NCBI GenBank assembly: GCA_002083365.1
Contig: LVWS01000026.1
Span: 29,392-93,391, forward strand
DNA: 64,000 nucleotides
Direction: 5' to 3'
DNA from: Nitrospira sp. SG-bin1
Lineage (GTDB): Bacteria; Nitrospirota; Nitrospiria; Nitrospirales; Nitrospiraceae
Part shown: piece by piece, positions 32,906 through 42,300 of the stretch
Layout: the number at the start of each line of letters is the position of its first letter
How positions within the stretch are numbered: the stretch's first letter is position 1
The notes under the pieces: generated by a model
The model's database searches: none
Seen by the model: the letters and a program-made list of their open reading frames with translations, nothing else
Told to the model about the DNA's origin: nothing
Program-made: the position numbers and the translations under genes

Positions 32906-33919
32906 ATGAACATCTTTGCAACCGTGCTGACGTACCCGGCTCCTTCGGCGAACTATCGTGGTGAATCAGAAGAGAGTCGAAGCGTGATCCAGAAGGTGAC
33001 CTATGGACGACACGAATATCCAGTAGTCTCACCCGAAGCCATGCGTAACGCGCTGCGCGAAATTTTAGCCTCATATGGTCTGCCGTGTAATCGGGCACGT
33101 CTTAACAACTAAGAACAACTTGCCGTCCGCTTTTTGGACTACCCCTACCCCGAAAAATTTGTAGACGATTTCTTCTTCGGCTACTTGGTGGCGGATCGTG
33201 CACAGATCCCTGAAAAGATAGTGAAGGATCGGGAGTTTCAATTTAAGCGAGATTCAATACTTCGAATGAATCTTGCGAAGGCGCTGGAGCCGTACCGTCA
33301 TGATGCTGTTTTTACACAGTCGCCATTGACAGTGAAGAACGATAAGAGTCCTTGGCAAAATGCTTCAAAGTCGGCTCTCCTTCACCGTGAAACCTCGGTG
33401 ACAGCCTTTCAATTCCCCTTTGCCATCAACCTGCACGATTGCAATCTGGATGACAATGGGAAACTCGTGGATGGTGTTAAATCACCTGATGGGAAACCCT
33501 ACAAAACCAAGGGCGAGCAGTACAAAGACTGGCTTCGCTACCTACTCAAGGCCGTTTCAGAACTAAACGGCGTTTCCGGAAATCATGCCCGAAGCTACTT
33601 CGAAATGGCACCGGCGAGCATTGTGATTCGTGTGACGGACTCGCTTGTAGCTGGGTATGAGACCTATGGATTCAAACAAGATGGGTCGTTTCCGGAAGTT
33701 GTGGATGGGATTCTCCATAACGACTATCCCGGCAACGAGTTTTATGTCGGTGGCCGAATAGTGAAATCGTCGCTAGATAGTTCTGCCCAAGAGCAACTGA
33801 AGGCCAAAGGTGTCAACTTATTCCGAATGGCTAACCACGCTCTCAATGCAGTTGCAAGCCGGATTTGTAGCAGAGGATTTCTCCAACTGGAGGCCAATCA
33901 TGCTGTGCCTGCACGTTAA
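32906..33919 (+). pseudogene. cas7: cas7 (DevR-like) interrupted by an in-frame TAA
   Basis: The frame starts at ATG 32906 (AAGGAGG seven bases upstream) with MNIFATVLTYPAPSANYRG, the usual start of DevR/Cas7 backbone proteins, and continues VSPEAMRNALREILASYGLPCNRARLNN. A TAA at 33110-33112 then stops it. Directly after, in the same frame, the protein continues EQLAVRFLDYPYPEKFVDD and runs to a proper end at 33919. Both halves together (about 337 aa) are the expected length. A single C-to-T change in a CAA codon explains the stop. Restart at TTG 33134 has no ribosome site. Cascade assembly would be lost unless the stop is read through or is a sequence error. Confidence 0.85.
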
Positions 33920-34649
33920 GGCGCCTTTTGCAGCGTTCCGCACTTTTACAGCGGGGTCGTACCGTCCTACTGCGCCCTTCATCACTCCGAGCGCGGCCTA
34001 TGGTCTGGTGCTGAACATTGCGGGCATTGAATCACGGCTGGATGATGGACGAGCGCCAATGACCCTGACCAAGCGCGGGCTGCCCAAAGTACAGATTGCA
34101 CTAGGAGCTATTGCCTTTCCTGAAGTTCAGAGTATCTACCAGCAACTGCACAACTATCCTGTTGGAGCAACAGGGGAAGAACATGCCGAGTCCTGTAAGG
34201 GATCAAAGTACAACATTCAGCCTGTCAGAAGAGAATTCTTGTCCGGATTGGACGCTTATATTTGTCTGCGTGGGAATGCCGAGCTTGAAGAACAAGTGAG
34301 AGTTGGTTTGAGGGAAGGTGGGCAATGGGCTTCAAATGGCCTCTTCAGATATGGCATCCCATTTCTTGGTGACAACAACTTCATGATCGATGTTCTTAAA
34401 GAAGAGAACTCGCTGGGACTAGCTTGCTGGTACAGACGCGTGACGAGAGAGGATGATGATCTGAGCGATCGCCGATGCCGGTTGACTGTCTGGATTGATC
34501 GCGCAGATATGGCTCAGACTCAATCGCTTCTCTATGCTCCCCTGAACACCCCCGCATCAGAAATTCCAGAATCGGCTTGGACTGCTCTCGATCCACCCGC
34601 ACAAGTCGTAGTGTCCAAGAAGGAGAACAAGAGGGGGAATAAGAGATAA
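33900..34649 (+). CDS. cas5: Cas5 (DevS-like) Cascade subunit
   Basis: I start at ATG 33900 (MLCLHVKAPFAAFRTFTAGSY) with GGAGG six bases upstream at 33889-33893; the longer frame to 33810 lies inside cas7. The Cas5 N-terminal RRM strand with conserved FRTFTAGSYRPTAPFITPSAAYGLVLNIAGIE is clear. The C-terminal half includes GLFRYGIPFLGDNNFMIDVL. Cas5 caps the 5' handle of crRNA. Overlaps cas7 by 20 bases. Expressed with its own ribosome site, so it survives the cas7 stop. Confidence 0.88.
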   Translation: MLCLHVKAPFAAFRTFTAGSYRPTAPFITPSAAYGLVLNIAGIESRLDDGRAPMTLTKRGLPKVQIALGAIAFPEVQSIYQQLHNYPVGATGEEHAESCKGSKYNIQPVRREFLSGLDAYICLRGNAELEEQVRVGLREGGQWASNGLFRYGIPFLGDNNFMIDVLKEENSLGLACWYRRVTREDDDLSDRRCRLTVWIDRADMAQTQSLLYAPLNTPASEIPESAWTALDPPAQVVVSKKENKRGNKR

Positions 34650-34679
34650 ATAAAGGCAGTACGTACTTGGTGGCGAAAA

Positions 34680-36326
34680 ATGAGTCACGAATGCGCCTCT
34701 GAACCCCTCCTTCGCGTCATGGCGTTGCACGCGCTGACTTACTGCGAACGGCTCTTCTATTTGGAAGAGGTGGAGGAGATCCGCCTGGCTGATGAGGCTG
34801 TCTATGCAGGGCGGCGGCTGCATGAGGAACTGGCGGTCGACGAAGGCGAGATTGTGAGCTTGGTGCTTGAAAGTGAGACGCATGGGCTCAAGGGCAAGGT
34901 CGATTGTCTGCGACGGCGGGATGGGCGGCTGATTCCCTACGAGCACAAGAGAGGTCATGCGGCGAAAGGCGAGCAAGGCCCAGAGCCGTGGCCCAGTGAC
35001 AAGATTCAGGTCTCCGCTTATGTATTGCTCGTTGAGGAATATGCGGGTTGTGTGATCGAAGAGGCGCGGATTCGTTACCATGCCGACAATGTGACCGTGC
35101 GAGTGGCGGTTGATGACGTGGCGAGAGACCAGGTTCGCAAGGCGGTGGCTCGGGCGAGAGAGTTGAGCAAGTCCGTTGAGCGTCCGCCCGTGACGGATAA
35201 TGAGCGGTTGTGTGTGCGGTGCTCGCTGGCCCCGGTGTGTTTGCCGGAAGAAGAGCGCCTCGCCGGTAATCCGGAATGGAAACCGATACGGTTGTTCCCG
35301 CGTGATTATGAGCGCCAGGCCCTACATGTGACCGAACCTGGTGCGCGGGTGTCGCGGTCGGGCAATACGTTGGTCGTCCAAGCCCCAGAAAGAGAGCGAC
35401 GGGTGTTCCCAGTTCACGATGTGGGTGAGATCGTGCTTCACGGACATGCGCAAGTGACGACGCAGGTCATCCACCTCTGTGCCCAGCAAGATATCGGGCT
35501 CCACTGGATCACCGGCGGGGGGCGCTACATTGCCGGATTGGTGGCAGGCACAAGCCCTGTTCAACGGCGGATTCGCCAGTACGAAGCGTTGCGTGATCCT
35601 GGCGTGGCGTTTCGCTTGGCCAAGCGGTTGGCCTTGACCAGAGGGGCGAGCCAGCTGAGGTTCTTGCTTCGGGCCTCGCAAGGAATGGATCGAGCAGCGA
35701 AAGGCGTTCAACCTGCGATCAACGGGATTCGTGCCGCCTTGGCGGCGATGAGTCACGCGGAAGGCCTTGATACGCTGCGCGGTCATGAGGGAGAGGCAGG
35801 GCGCGCGTACTTTTCTGGCCTGCCGGGGATTCTCCGCACTGACCTCGACTCACGTTTAATGTTTACGGGGAGAACGCGACGTCCGCCCCAAGATTGCTTC
35901 AACGCGCTGTTAAGCTTTGGCTATTCGCTGCTGCATCGCGATGTGCTGCAAGCCATCCTTGCAGTGGGACTAGAGCCGGCCTTCGGGTTTTATCATCAGC
36001 CCAGGTCCGCCGCGCATCCGCTGGCATTGGATCTTATGGAAGAGTTCCGCGTACCCATGTGGGATATGCCGGTGGTAGCTTCCCTCAATCGGTTGCAATG
36101 GGACCCTGATCAAGACTTCACGCGGGCGGGACCGCAGGTGTGGTTGAGCGATGCAGGTCGGAAGAAAGCCATCGAAATCTATGAGCGGCGTAAGGAGGAT
36201 GAGTGGAAACATCCCGTCACGGGCTATGCCCTGTCGTATGCCCGGCTGATCGAACTGGAAGTCCGGCTTCTGGAGAAAGAGTGGACAGGTCAGCCGGGCC
36301 TGTTCGCTCGCTTGCGGTTGAGGTAA
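34680..36326 (+). CDS. cas4-cas1: Cas4-Cas1 fusion (adaptation nuclease-integrase)
   Basis: Residues 1-195 are a Cas4 exonuclease: Cys 22 in LTYCERLFYLEE, the acid/Lys motif GKVDCLRRRDGRLIPYEHKRGH, and the cluster LCVRCSLAPVCLPEE (three of the four Fe-S Cys). From about residue 205 the Cas1 domain begins (LFPRDYERQALHVTEPGARVSRSGNTLVV). It has the catalytic Glu in LRGHEGEAGRAYF and the His/Asp region FYHQPRSAAHPLALDLMEEFR. Fused Cas4-Cas1 trims prespacers and inserts them in the array. Frame intact, no lost catalytic residue. Confidence 0.92.
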   Translation: MSHECASEPLLRVMALHALTYCERLFYLEEVEEIRLADEAVYAGRRLHEELAVDEGEIVSLVLESETHGLKGKVDCLRRRDGRLIPYEHKRGHAAKGEQGPEPWPSDKIQVSAYVLLVEEYAGCVIEEARIRYHADNVTVRVAVDDVARDQVRKAVARARELSKSVERPPVTDNERLCVRCSLAPVCLPEEERLAGNPEWKPIRLFPRDYERQALHVTEPGARVSRSGNTLVVQAPERERRVFPVHDVGEIVLHGHAQVTTQVIHLCAQQDIGLHWITGGGRYIAGLVAGTSPVQRRIRQYEALRDPGVAFRLAKRLALTRGASQLRFLLRASQGMDRAAKGVQPAINGIRAALAAMSHAEGLDTLRGHEGEAGRAYFSGLPGILRTDLDSRLMFTGRTRRPPQDCFNALLSFGYSLLHRDVLQAILAVGLEPAFGFYHQPRSAAHPLALDLMEEFRVPMWDMPVVASLNRLQWDPDQDFTRAGPQVWLSDAGRKKAIEIYERRKEDEWKHPVTGYALSYARLIELEVRLLEKEWTGQPGLFARLRLR

Positions 36327-36330
36327 CGAC

Positions 36331-36624
36331 ATGGCTGAGGATCGGAACTGGTATCTCATCTCATACGATATCCGAGAGCCTCGTCGCTGGCGGGGAGTGT
36401 TCAAGCTGCTGAAGGGGTACGGCCAACATTTGCAATACTCGATTTTTCGATGCCGGCTGACGAAGCGGCAGATGGAGCGACTTCGTTGGGAACTCGCCTG
36501 TTTGCTCGATCCAGTGGACAGCTTAATGGTGGCCTGTCTCTGCCCCGGGTGCTCAGCACGGTTGACGATTCAGGGCGGTATTGAGGACTGGAGTACTGAG
36601 GAGCCCACGTTTCAGATCATTTAA
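36331..36624 (+). CDS. cas2: Cas2
   Basis: The 97-residue protein starts NWYLISYDIREPRRWRGVFK with the conserved Asp after the first strand, then QYSIFRCRLTKRQMERL, the second core strand and helix. Cas2 bridges two Cas1 dimers in spacer integration. Starts five bases after the Cas4-Cas1 stop. Last gene of the operon, followed by the leader. Confidence 0.92.
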   Translation: MAEDRNWYLISYDIREPRRWRGVFKLLKGYGQHLQYSIFRCRLTKRQMERLRWELACLLDPVDSLMVACLCPGCSARLTIQGGIEDWSTEEPTFQII

Positions 36625-36889
36625 CGGGCATTCATCCGCAATTCATGCATGTGCGAGTGTGCGCAATTTTAGGGGAGAGAGTTGGCAAAAGATGTGATCG
36701 ATTCAAGCCTTTTGAGACCATTCGACGTTGGAATGTACATGAAATGTGTGGAGAAGAGATAAATCCGTTAGTTGGAATAAGTGCAGGAGGACAAACTATG
36801 CATAGGAATGCCTACAGCGTACTACGTTGTGCAGATGCTCGAAGACATACTTTGCGGCGCCTGGTGCCATGCGGGTTTACATGAATGCG
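36625..36889 (+). promoter_or_regulatory. CRISPR leader
   Basis: The 265-base gap between cas2 and the first repeat is AT-richer than the flanking genes and has no gene. By position it is the leader that holds the array promoter and integration signals. Transcription is inferred to run left to right because the repeat hairpin is followed by a 9-base handle in that direction. No motif was verified. Confidence 0.5.
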
Positions 36890-37287
36890 GTGAGTTCATC
36901 TGTGATGCCGAAAGGCGTTGAGCACATTGTGTAGGAGGACGAACCGATGCCGACACCGACTGTGAGTTCATCTGTGATGCCGAAAGGCGTTGAGCACCAG
37001 GCGAAGGAAGTCGATTCGCTCGGCTATCCCCTGGTGAGTTCATCTGTGATGCCGAAAGGCGTTGAGCACATAAACATACCCTTAGTAATACCCCATGGTT
37101 CCTATGTGAGTTCATCTGTGATGCCGAAAGGCGTTGAGCACTGTCCCGCGCGCGCATTTATCAACTGATCGAAGAAGGGTGAGTTCATCTGTGATGCCGA
37201 AAGGCGTTGAGCACATGTCTCTCGGAGATCCAACAGATATGCTCATGCGGCGTGAGTTCATCTGTGATGCCGAAAGGCGTTGAGCAC
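36890..37287 (+). CRISPR. CRISPR array, 6 repeats and 5 spacers
   Basis: Six identical 36-base repeats start at 36890, 36962, 37034, 37106, 37179 and 37252. Each starts GTGAGTTCATCTGTG and ends GGCGTTGAGCAC. The middle contains GCCGAAAGGC, a stem with GAAA loop; the 3' part downstream of the stem (GTTGAGCAC) is about the length of a crRNA 5' handle, as Cas6 systems have. Spacers are 36, 36, 36, 37 and 37 bases. All repeats being identical, including the last, and the short array suggest recent or reset acquisition. Spacer 4 includes codons for RIYQLIEEG, which resembles an excisionase-type helix-turn-helix. Confidence 0.97.
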
Positions 37288-37739
37288 TTTACGGCCTTGT
37301 GTCTATCGAAATAAAGGGGGTCTGGAAGTCTTTTATGGGCAAGCCCGCGTTTGTTGGTACCGGTGTGTTTCCTTCCGGTGGGGCATTCATGAGGACATCG
37401 ACCTGTGAGGGCGACCGACGTCGGTGTTTCGGATGTAGACTGCGACCCTTCACTTGTCAGGCGGGGGATGGCCGAGATTGTCCGCAGGATCCCTTTTCGT
37501 CGTGGCAGCATCGGGGCGGTGAATTTCTGTCCCTCCCCCTCTTTCGGCTAATTACATCTCTTAAGCACTTTCGTGCACATTCCATCCGGCCGGATTGGGA
37601 TGATGCAAGGGGTTCTTGACAGCCACCCGATGGCTTCTTACACTCACGCACCTTCTCATTAGGAATACAATGCATAGGGATCGCCCCGTGCGGTTGTCAT
37701 CCTCTCGGCCTTTCATCCACGACAAAGGAGCGTGAGTCG
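37288..37739 (+). other. intergenic between CRISPR array and RTX operon
   Basis: About 450 bases with no convincing gene. It contains the strong promoter at 37616-37644 and a ribosome site (AAAGGAG at 37724-37730) for the next gene. I saw no further degenerate repeat. Confidence 0.5.
37616..37644 (+). promoter_or_regulatory. sigma-70-like promoter of the RTX operon
   Basis: TTGACA at 37616-37621 and TACACT at 37639-37644 are separated by exactly 17 bases. It lies about 95 bases before the first gene of the operon. This is close to a consensus housekeeping promoter. Confidence 0.6.
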
Positions 37740-38105
37740 ATGAGCGAACCCAAAGACACAACCATTGCATTACATGTCGTCCTGAAACCGTCCGATTCCT
37801 CGGCTCATCCCTTGGCCGCGAACCACACACACGTTGCGTTGGTTCAGGGGATTGCCTACCTCGATTTCGGCTTCATCGAACCGGCACTCCTGGCTTCCGT
37901 CGCGAAGACCGCGAAGGACGGTCAAGCCGCCCCAAAAGGCTTGGACGGGCATCTCGTCACACGCGTAGCGATGGACGTGAGCGCTCTGGCGCGGCTGCAC
38001 CAGCAGATTCAGCAGGTGTTGGCCGGCTTGCGATCAGCGAAGCCTGGGAAGCCACAGGACAGGATTAAGGGAAAGGAGAAAAATGATGCGTCGTCGAGTG
38101 TATGA
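37740..38105 (+). CDS. small hypothetical protein, first gene of the RTX operon
   Basis: The 121-residue protein has a short hydrophobic strand pair (HTHVALVQGIAYLDFGFIEPALLASVAK), then a helix (VAMDVSALARLHQQIQQVLAGLR) and a basic Lys-rich tail. No signal peptide and no recognised family. It overlaps the next gene by 23 bases. AAAGGAG lies nine bases upstream of the ATG. Confidence 0.55.
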   Translation: MSEPKDTTIALHVVLKPSDSSAHPLAANHTHVALVQGIAYLDFGFIEPALLASVAKTAKDGQAAPKGLDGHLVTRVAMDVSALARLHQQIQQVLAGLRSAKPGKPQDRIKGKEKNDASSSV

Positions 38106-39327
38106 CCTGTCAGTGATTACCTTGAGTCCGGAACGACGCGTCATCGTTTTCCTGTTGATCCTCGTATGGAGCCTGTTTTGCTCCGAATTCACGGTACACG
38201 CCAAGCCTCAAAAAGATTCCACAGTTATTGATACGGGAATCATCGGCAGTGGTGCATGTTGGTATGACGCAGAACGACTGATCGTCGTGAAGCGGTCACC
38301 CTTCAAGGCCGGCCAAGAATCAGAGGTCGAAGGCCTGTATGTCGTGACGCCAGCCGAACCACGCGATGGGACCAGAATGGATTTATCTCCTATCGACCCT
38401 GAATCGCAAAAGAGGATATGGGACGTCAGATGTCATGATGGAACGATTGTGTTCTCCGTTCCCATGCCAGATAAGAAACGAAGTCGGCTCTATGCAGTGA
38501 AGATTGGTGGACGACCAGAGCTACTCGTTGAAATGCGAGGGGCGATGCCACAGAACGTGAGTATGAAAGGGAAATACGTACTAGCCTATAAGCATATGCG
38601 GGGGAATAAGGGGGTGTACGAAGACGAAGACAATTGTGTGATTCAATTCATAAAGCCGGAATTTACGGTCCATTGCGTGGATGCTCGAACTGCCTGGCGG
38701 CGATGGACGCTCGCAAACTTTGTTCTCGCCGAATATCAGTGGTCCGATACGATCAAAATCCATGGGCCAGATGGGCAGCCGAAGAAGATTCCCAATCCCG
38801 AAAAGCAACTAGTCGACAACAATGGAAAGGCAATCAACTACGCAATGTTCCTTCGAGCGCTGGATGGCAATATCTTAGCGCAGCTGAATGAAGTTCAGAC
38901 TCTGAAAACGGCGATCTCGATCTACTTTGTTATAAGTGATGATGAGGCATACATCTATTCGCCTTGTTATCGAATTGAATCAAAAGATGGATCGCCAGAT
39001 GGAGTCTGTCGGTATCCTCTCTCCGGAAGGCCAGAATCTTGGGAGCTAATATTTCAATCTGAGATCCCACGTCAACGCAAAGCGAGCATCAGCCATCCCA
39101 AAGTCAGTCGGACAGGCGACATTTATTTCATCATCGCAGGTACCAAGCCGCCGTATCATGGCCTCTGGAAATTCGACGCTCGCACCAGGCAAGTCACGCA
39201 GCTGACGAATCCAGGTGACTCTTACGACACTCCGACGGCCATCTCGCCGGATAGCCAGTGGGTGGCCTTTAATCGAAGAGGTACAGTCGGTGACTCTGTA
39301 TTCCTAGTACAAGGAGGAGGCAAATGA
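38083..39327 (+). CDS. TolB-like beta-propeller protein, exported or membrane-anchored
   Basis: The 414-residue protein has a hydrophobic segment near the start (VIVFLLILVWSLFCSEFTVHA) that could be a signal peptide. The remainder is repeated four-stranded units with WD/TolB-like turns such as SRLYAVKIGGRPELLVEM, HGLWKFDARTRQVTQLTNPGDSYDTPTAISPDSQWVAFNRRG. The last is a typical TolB-type blade. Beta-propellers of this type bind proteins or ligands in the periplasm. It overlaps the RTX gene by ATGA (39324-39327), suggesting a joint function such as secretion, chaperoning or immunity. Confidence 0.68.
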   Translation: MMRRRVYDLSVITLSPERRVIVFLLILVWSLFCSEFTVHAKPQKDSTVIDTGIIGSGACWYDAERLIVVKRSPFKAGQESEVEGLYVVTPAEPRDGTRMDLSPIDPESQKRIWDVRCHDGTIVFSVPMPDKKRSRLYAVKIGGRPELLVEMRGAMPQNVSMKGKYVLAYKHMRGNKGVYEDEDNCVIQFIKPEFTVHCVDARTAWRRWTLANFVLAEYQWSDTIKIHGPDGQPKKIPNPEKQLVDNNGKAINYAMFLRALDGNILAQLNEVQTLKTAISIYFVISDDEAYIYSPCYRIESKDGSPDGVCRYPLSGRPESWELIFQSEIPRQRKASISHPKVSRTGDIYFIIAGTKPPYHGLWKFDARTRQVTQLTNPGDSYDTPTAISPDSQWVAFNRRGTVGDSVFLVQGGGK

Positions 39328-42300
39328 CAGCGGTCATTGATTACAACCTCGCGAGACTCGTTGCAGATAATGTGTACGGACGTCCATCAGGAGGCCTTCA
39401 CGGCATTATCCCGTCTGGATGGACATTAGACACTGATTTCAATAGAGATGGGCTTCAGAGTAGTAATCCAGGTGAACTCCGCCTCCCCAATGGGTTCTAT
39501 GCTTACGCTCTAAAGTCCACTGATCCAAACGACGATCGCCGCATTCTTGCATTCCGAGGAACGGAAAATGCCCGAGATTGGTTGGCGAATATTAGCGATA
39601 TTGGGGAAAGTCAGTTTACTCAGGACGCAAAGGACATAGTAAATCCGTGGTTAGCGCAGCAATTGGTGGACGGTAATAAAGTTGAGTTGGTCGGTCATAG
39701 TCTCGGTGGAGCGCTCGTTCAGTGGACTGTCAATAACACGAATCGTGAGCAAATCAATGTCTTCGCCCAAGGCCTGACGGGTAATGAAGCTTACCAAGTC
39801 GATCCGTCTCTGATGCACTTCACCACCTTCAATGCACCTGGAATCCGGTTTTCTCCGGGTGGCTTGCTCGCAAGCAATACGACGACTGGTGTAGATGGTG
39901 AGCACCATGTCATCGCAATCGACTTTGCGCTTCCCACCCCAGGATTGCAGGGGGACTTTGTTCATTTACTCGGCGGGCGTCCGGTTGGTGGAATCATTGT
40001 TGCCCACCGCGTAGACTTCACTCAATTCGCAGCCGATGGCAATATTTATGATGCTCACTTGATTAGCAAACCGTGGTGGAATGCACCTGTTGATCCCGGG
40101 CATACACCTCCTTTTGCCATCGATTTTCAAAAAGCACAGGTCGTTGGTCGGTTTGTTGCAGACATGCTTGGCCCGAGGGGACAACTTAATAATGGTGCCA
40201 TCGACGCCCTAAAAATCGGATTGGTATTGGGGGCGGGATTGACTGCTGGGACTGCTCTCCAATTTGGCATACAACTCAGTCAACTAGTCCAAGGTGTGGG
40301 AGCTGATCTTCAAACTTTGGCAACAAGACTCTTGGCTCCAGGAACGGATGGTCTTCAAGATGGATTCGCCTACTTGCTCGATCTCGCAAACACGACTGGG
40401 CAAAATGTGGCCACTTTTACGTTAAACCTTTCCGCCGCAGCGATCACGACCTGGCAAGCTATCGCTGGTCTCGGCAGTGCCGTCGTCACTCTTGGCATCG
40501 AACAACTTGGGAGTTTGATTGCGGATGTTGCCCAGAGCATCGGTAATGCCGTACTGGATCGTCTCCACGACGTGCCGAATACCCTCTTCAATCTCGGCCG
40601 CACGCTTAGTTTTGTCGAGCTCAATCCGTTTACCATGGCCTACGCGCAGGCGCTTGAGGATCCAAGGCTAGGCTCCGCGCTTCGGACTGCAATTGAAGAC
40701 GCGCAGCAGATCGTTCAACAGGCAGGGCAGACTGTGGTGGTTCAGAAGGGCATGGGGCCGAATCCGTTCGAGACCACTGGGTTTAATCCCGATACAGCCC
40801 CACCAGCGACGGTGACAGCGAATGAAGGCCAACTGAACATGTTCACTATCCACCTGCCGTTTGAAGCTGGTGTGGGTGGGCAGAAGCTCACGCTTACGTT
40901 GAGTGGCCCGAACGCCAGCGGGGTGGTCCTCCGTACAAATGGCATCGAACTTTTCCCGAACGGAAGTACATTCACGCTGACCATTCCCGAAGGCCAGCAA
41001 CAACTCGTGGTGGGTTTGCAGCATAAGCAAGACATTGGAGCGTCCAGTTCGTTGACAGTTTCTGTGCAGTTAGTTGATGCGAATGGGATCGCAACTCATG
41101 CCCCCGACCAAGAAGCAACCATCACGGTGACGGATACCGGTCCTCTGCGTGACGGCACAGTCCCGACGATTGATTACAACAATGGGTACAGCACCGAGAC
41201 GGTTTCATTGACGGCTGGTCCTCCGGAGTTTAATGGATCTGGTGGTTCGGGGGCCTTTACTCAGGAAGGGCCAATCAATTCCGTTGTGCAGGGCAACTAT
41301 GGACCTGAGATCATTTGGGCCGACAATCCACAGGCGATCACGTTCTTCGCGCAGAATCAACAAGTCTTCGGCGGTGATGGCTCAGATAAAATCATCGGAG
41401 ACTTCAATGACCAACTCTACGGGGAAGATGGCGACGACGTCATCCTGGCCGGTTGGGGTTCTGATGTGGTGGATGGGGGCGCGGGGCGGGATGCTATTTT
41501 CGCGGACATGGACGCGTTCATCAGGCCATCGCCTGGGACCTTCGATGACTATCTCGATGGGGGCAGTGACGAGGATAGTCTCAGCGGGATGGCAGGTAAC
41601 GACACGCTCCTCGGCGGCACCGGGAATGATGAACTCTTTGGCGACGATCATGGCGTCTATACCGAACGGCCGGTGGGGAATGATTACTTGGATGGTGGTG
41701 ACGGCCATGATCGGCTCTACGCCGGGCTGGGTGATGACACGCTGATCGGTGGAATCGGTAACGATCGATTGTTCGGCGACAATCGACCTGCCGGCGAAGA
41801 TTCCTATCTTTGGACCGAACGACCTTGGATCAACGAAGAGTGGTTTCAGGGATTCGAATTCGGAATCATCGGCGGAGTCGGTATACCCATTTTTTCTGTA
41901 ACTGGGGGTCGCGACTACCTGGAGGGCGGCGCAGGTGATGACTTTCTCCAAGGCGATGGTGGAGATGATGTGCTGCTCGGTGGGGCGGACAACGATGAGC
42001 TCTGGGGGGACGATCAACAGGTTGGTGTGATCCAGGAAGGGGATGATTGGCTGGAAGGTGGAGCAGGGAATGACCAGCTCGTGGGCGGTGGGGGCAAGGA
42101 TGCGCTCTTCGGCGGGGAGGACGATGACCTGCTTGTCGGCGACTATGCCAACAATCCAACACTCGGGTTCGACGACACCCTCGATGGTGGAGCCGGAGCG
42201 GACGAACTACATGGAGGCGGGGGGAACGATCTGCTGGACGGCGGGAGCGACAACGACCGCCTCTTTGGCCAGGAGGGGGACGACCAGCTGTATGGGGGCA

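Noticed and set aside
36625..36889. search for extra degenerate repeats upstream of the array
   Set aside because: No further copy of the repeat core was found before 36890.
36822..37157. minus-strand frame with repeated AQRLSASQMNS
   Set aside because: It is the translated CRISPR repeat, not a repeat protein.
37185..37511. minus-strand frame over the array end
   Set aside because: Overlaps CRISPR repeats and has no ribosome site.
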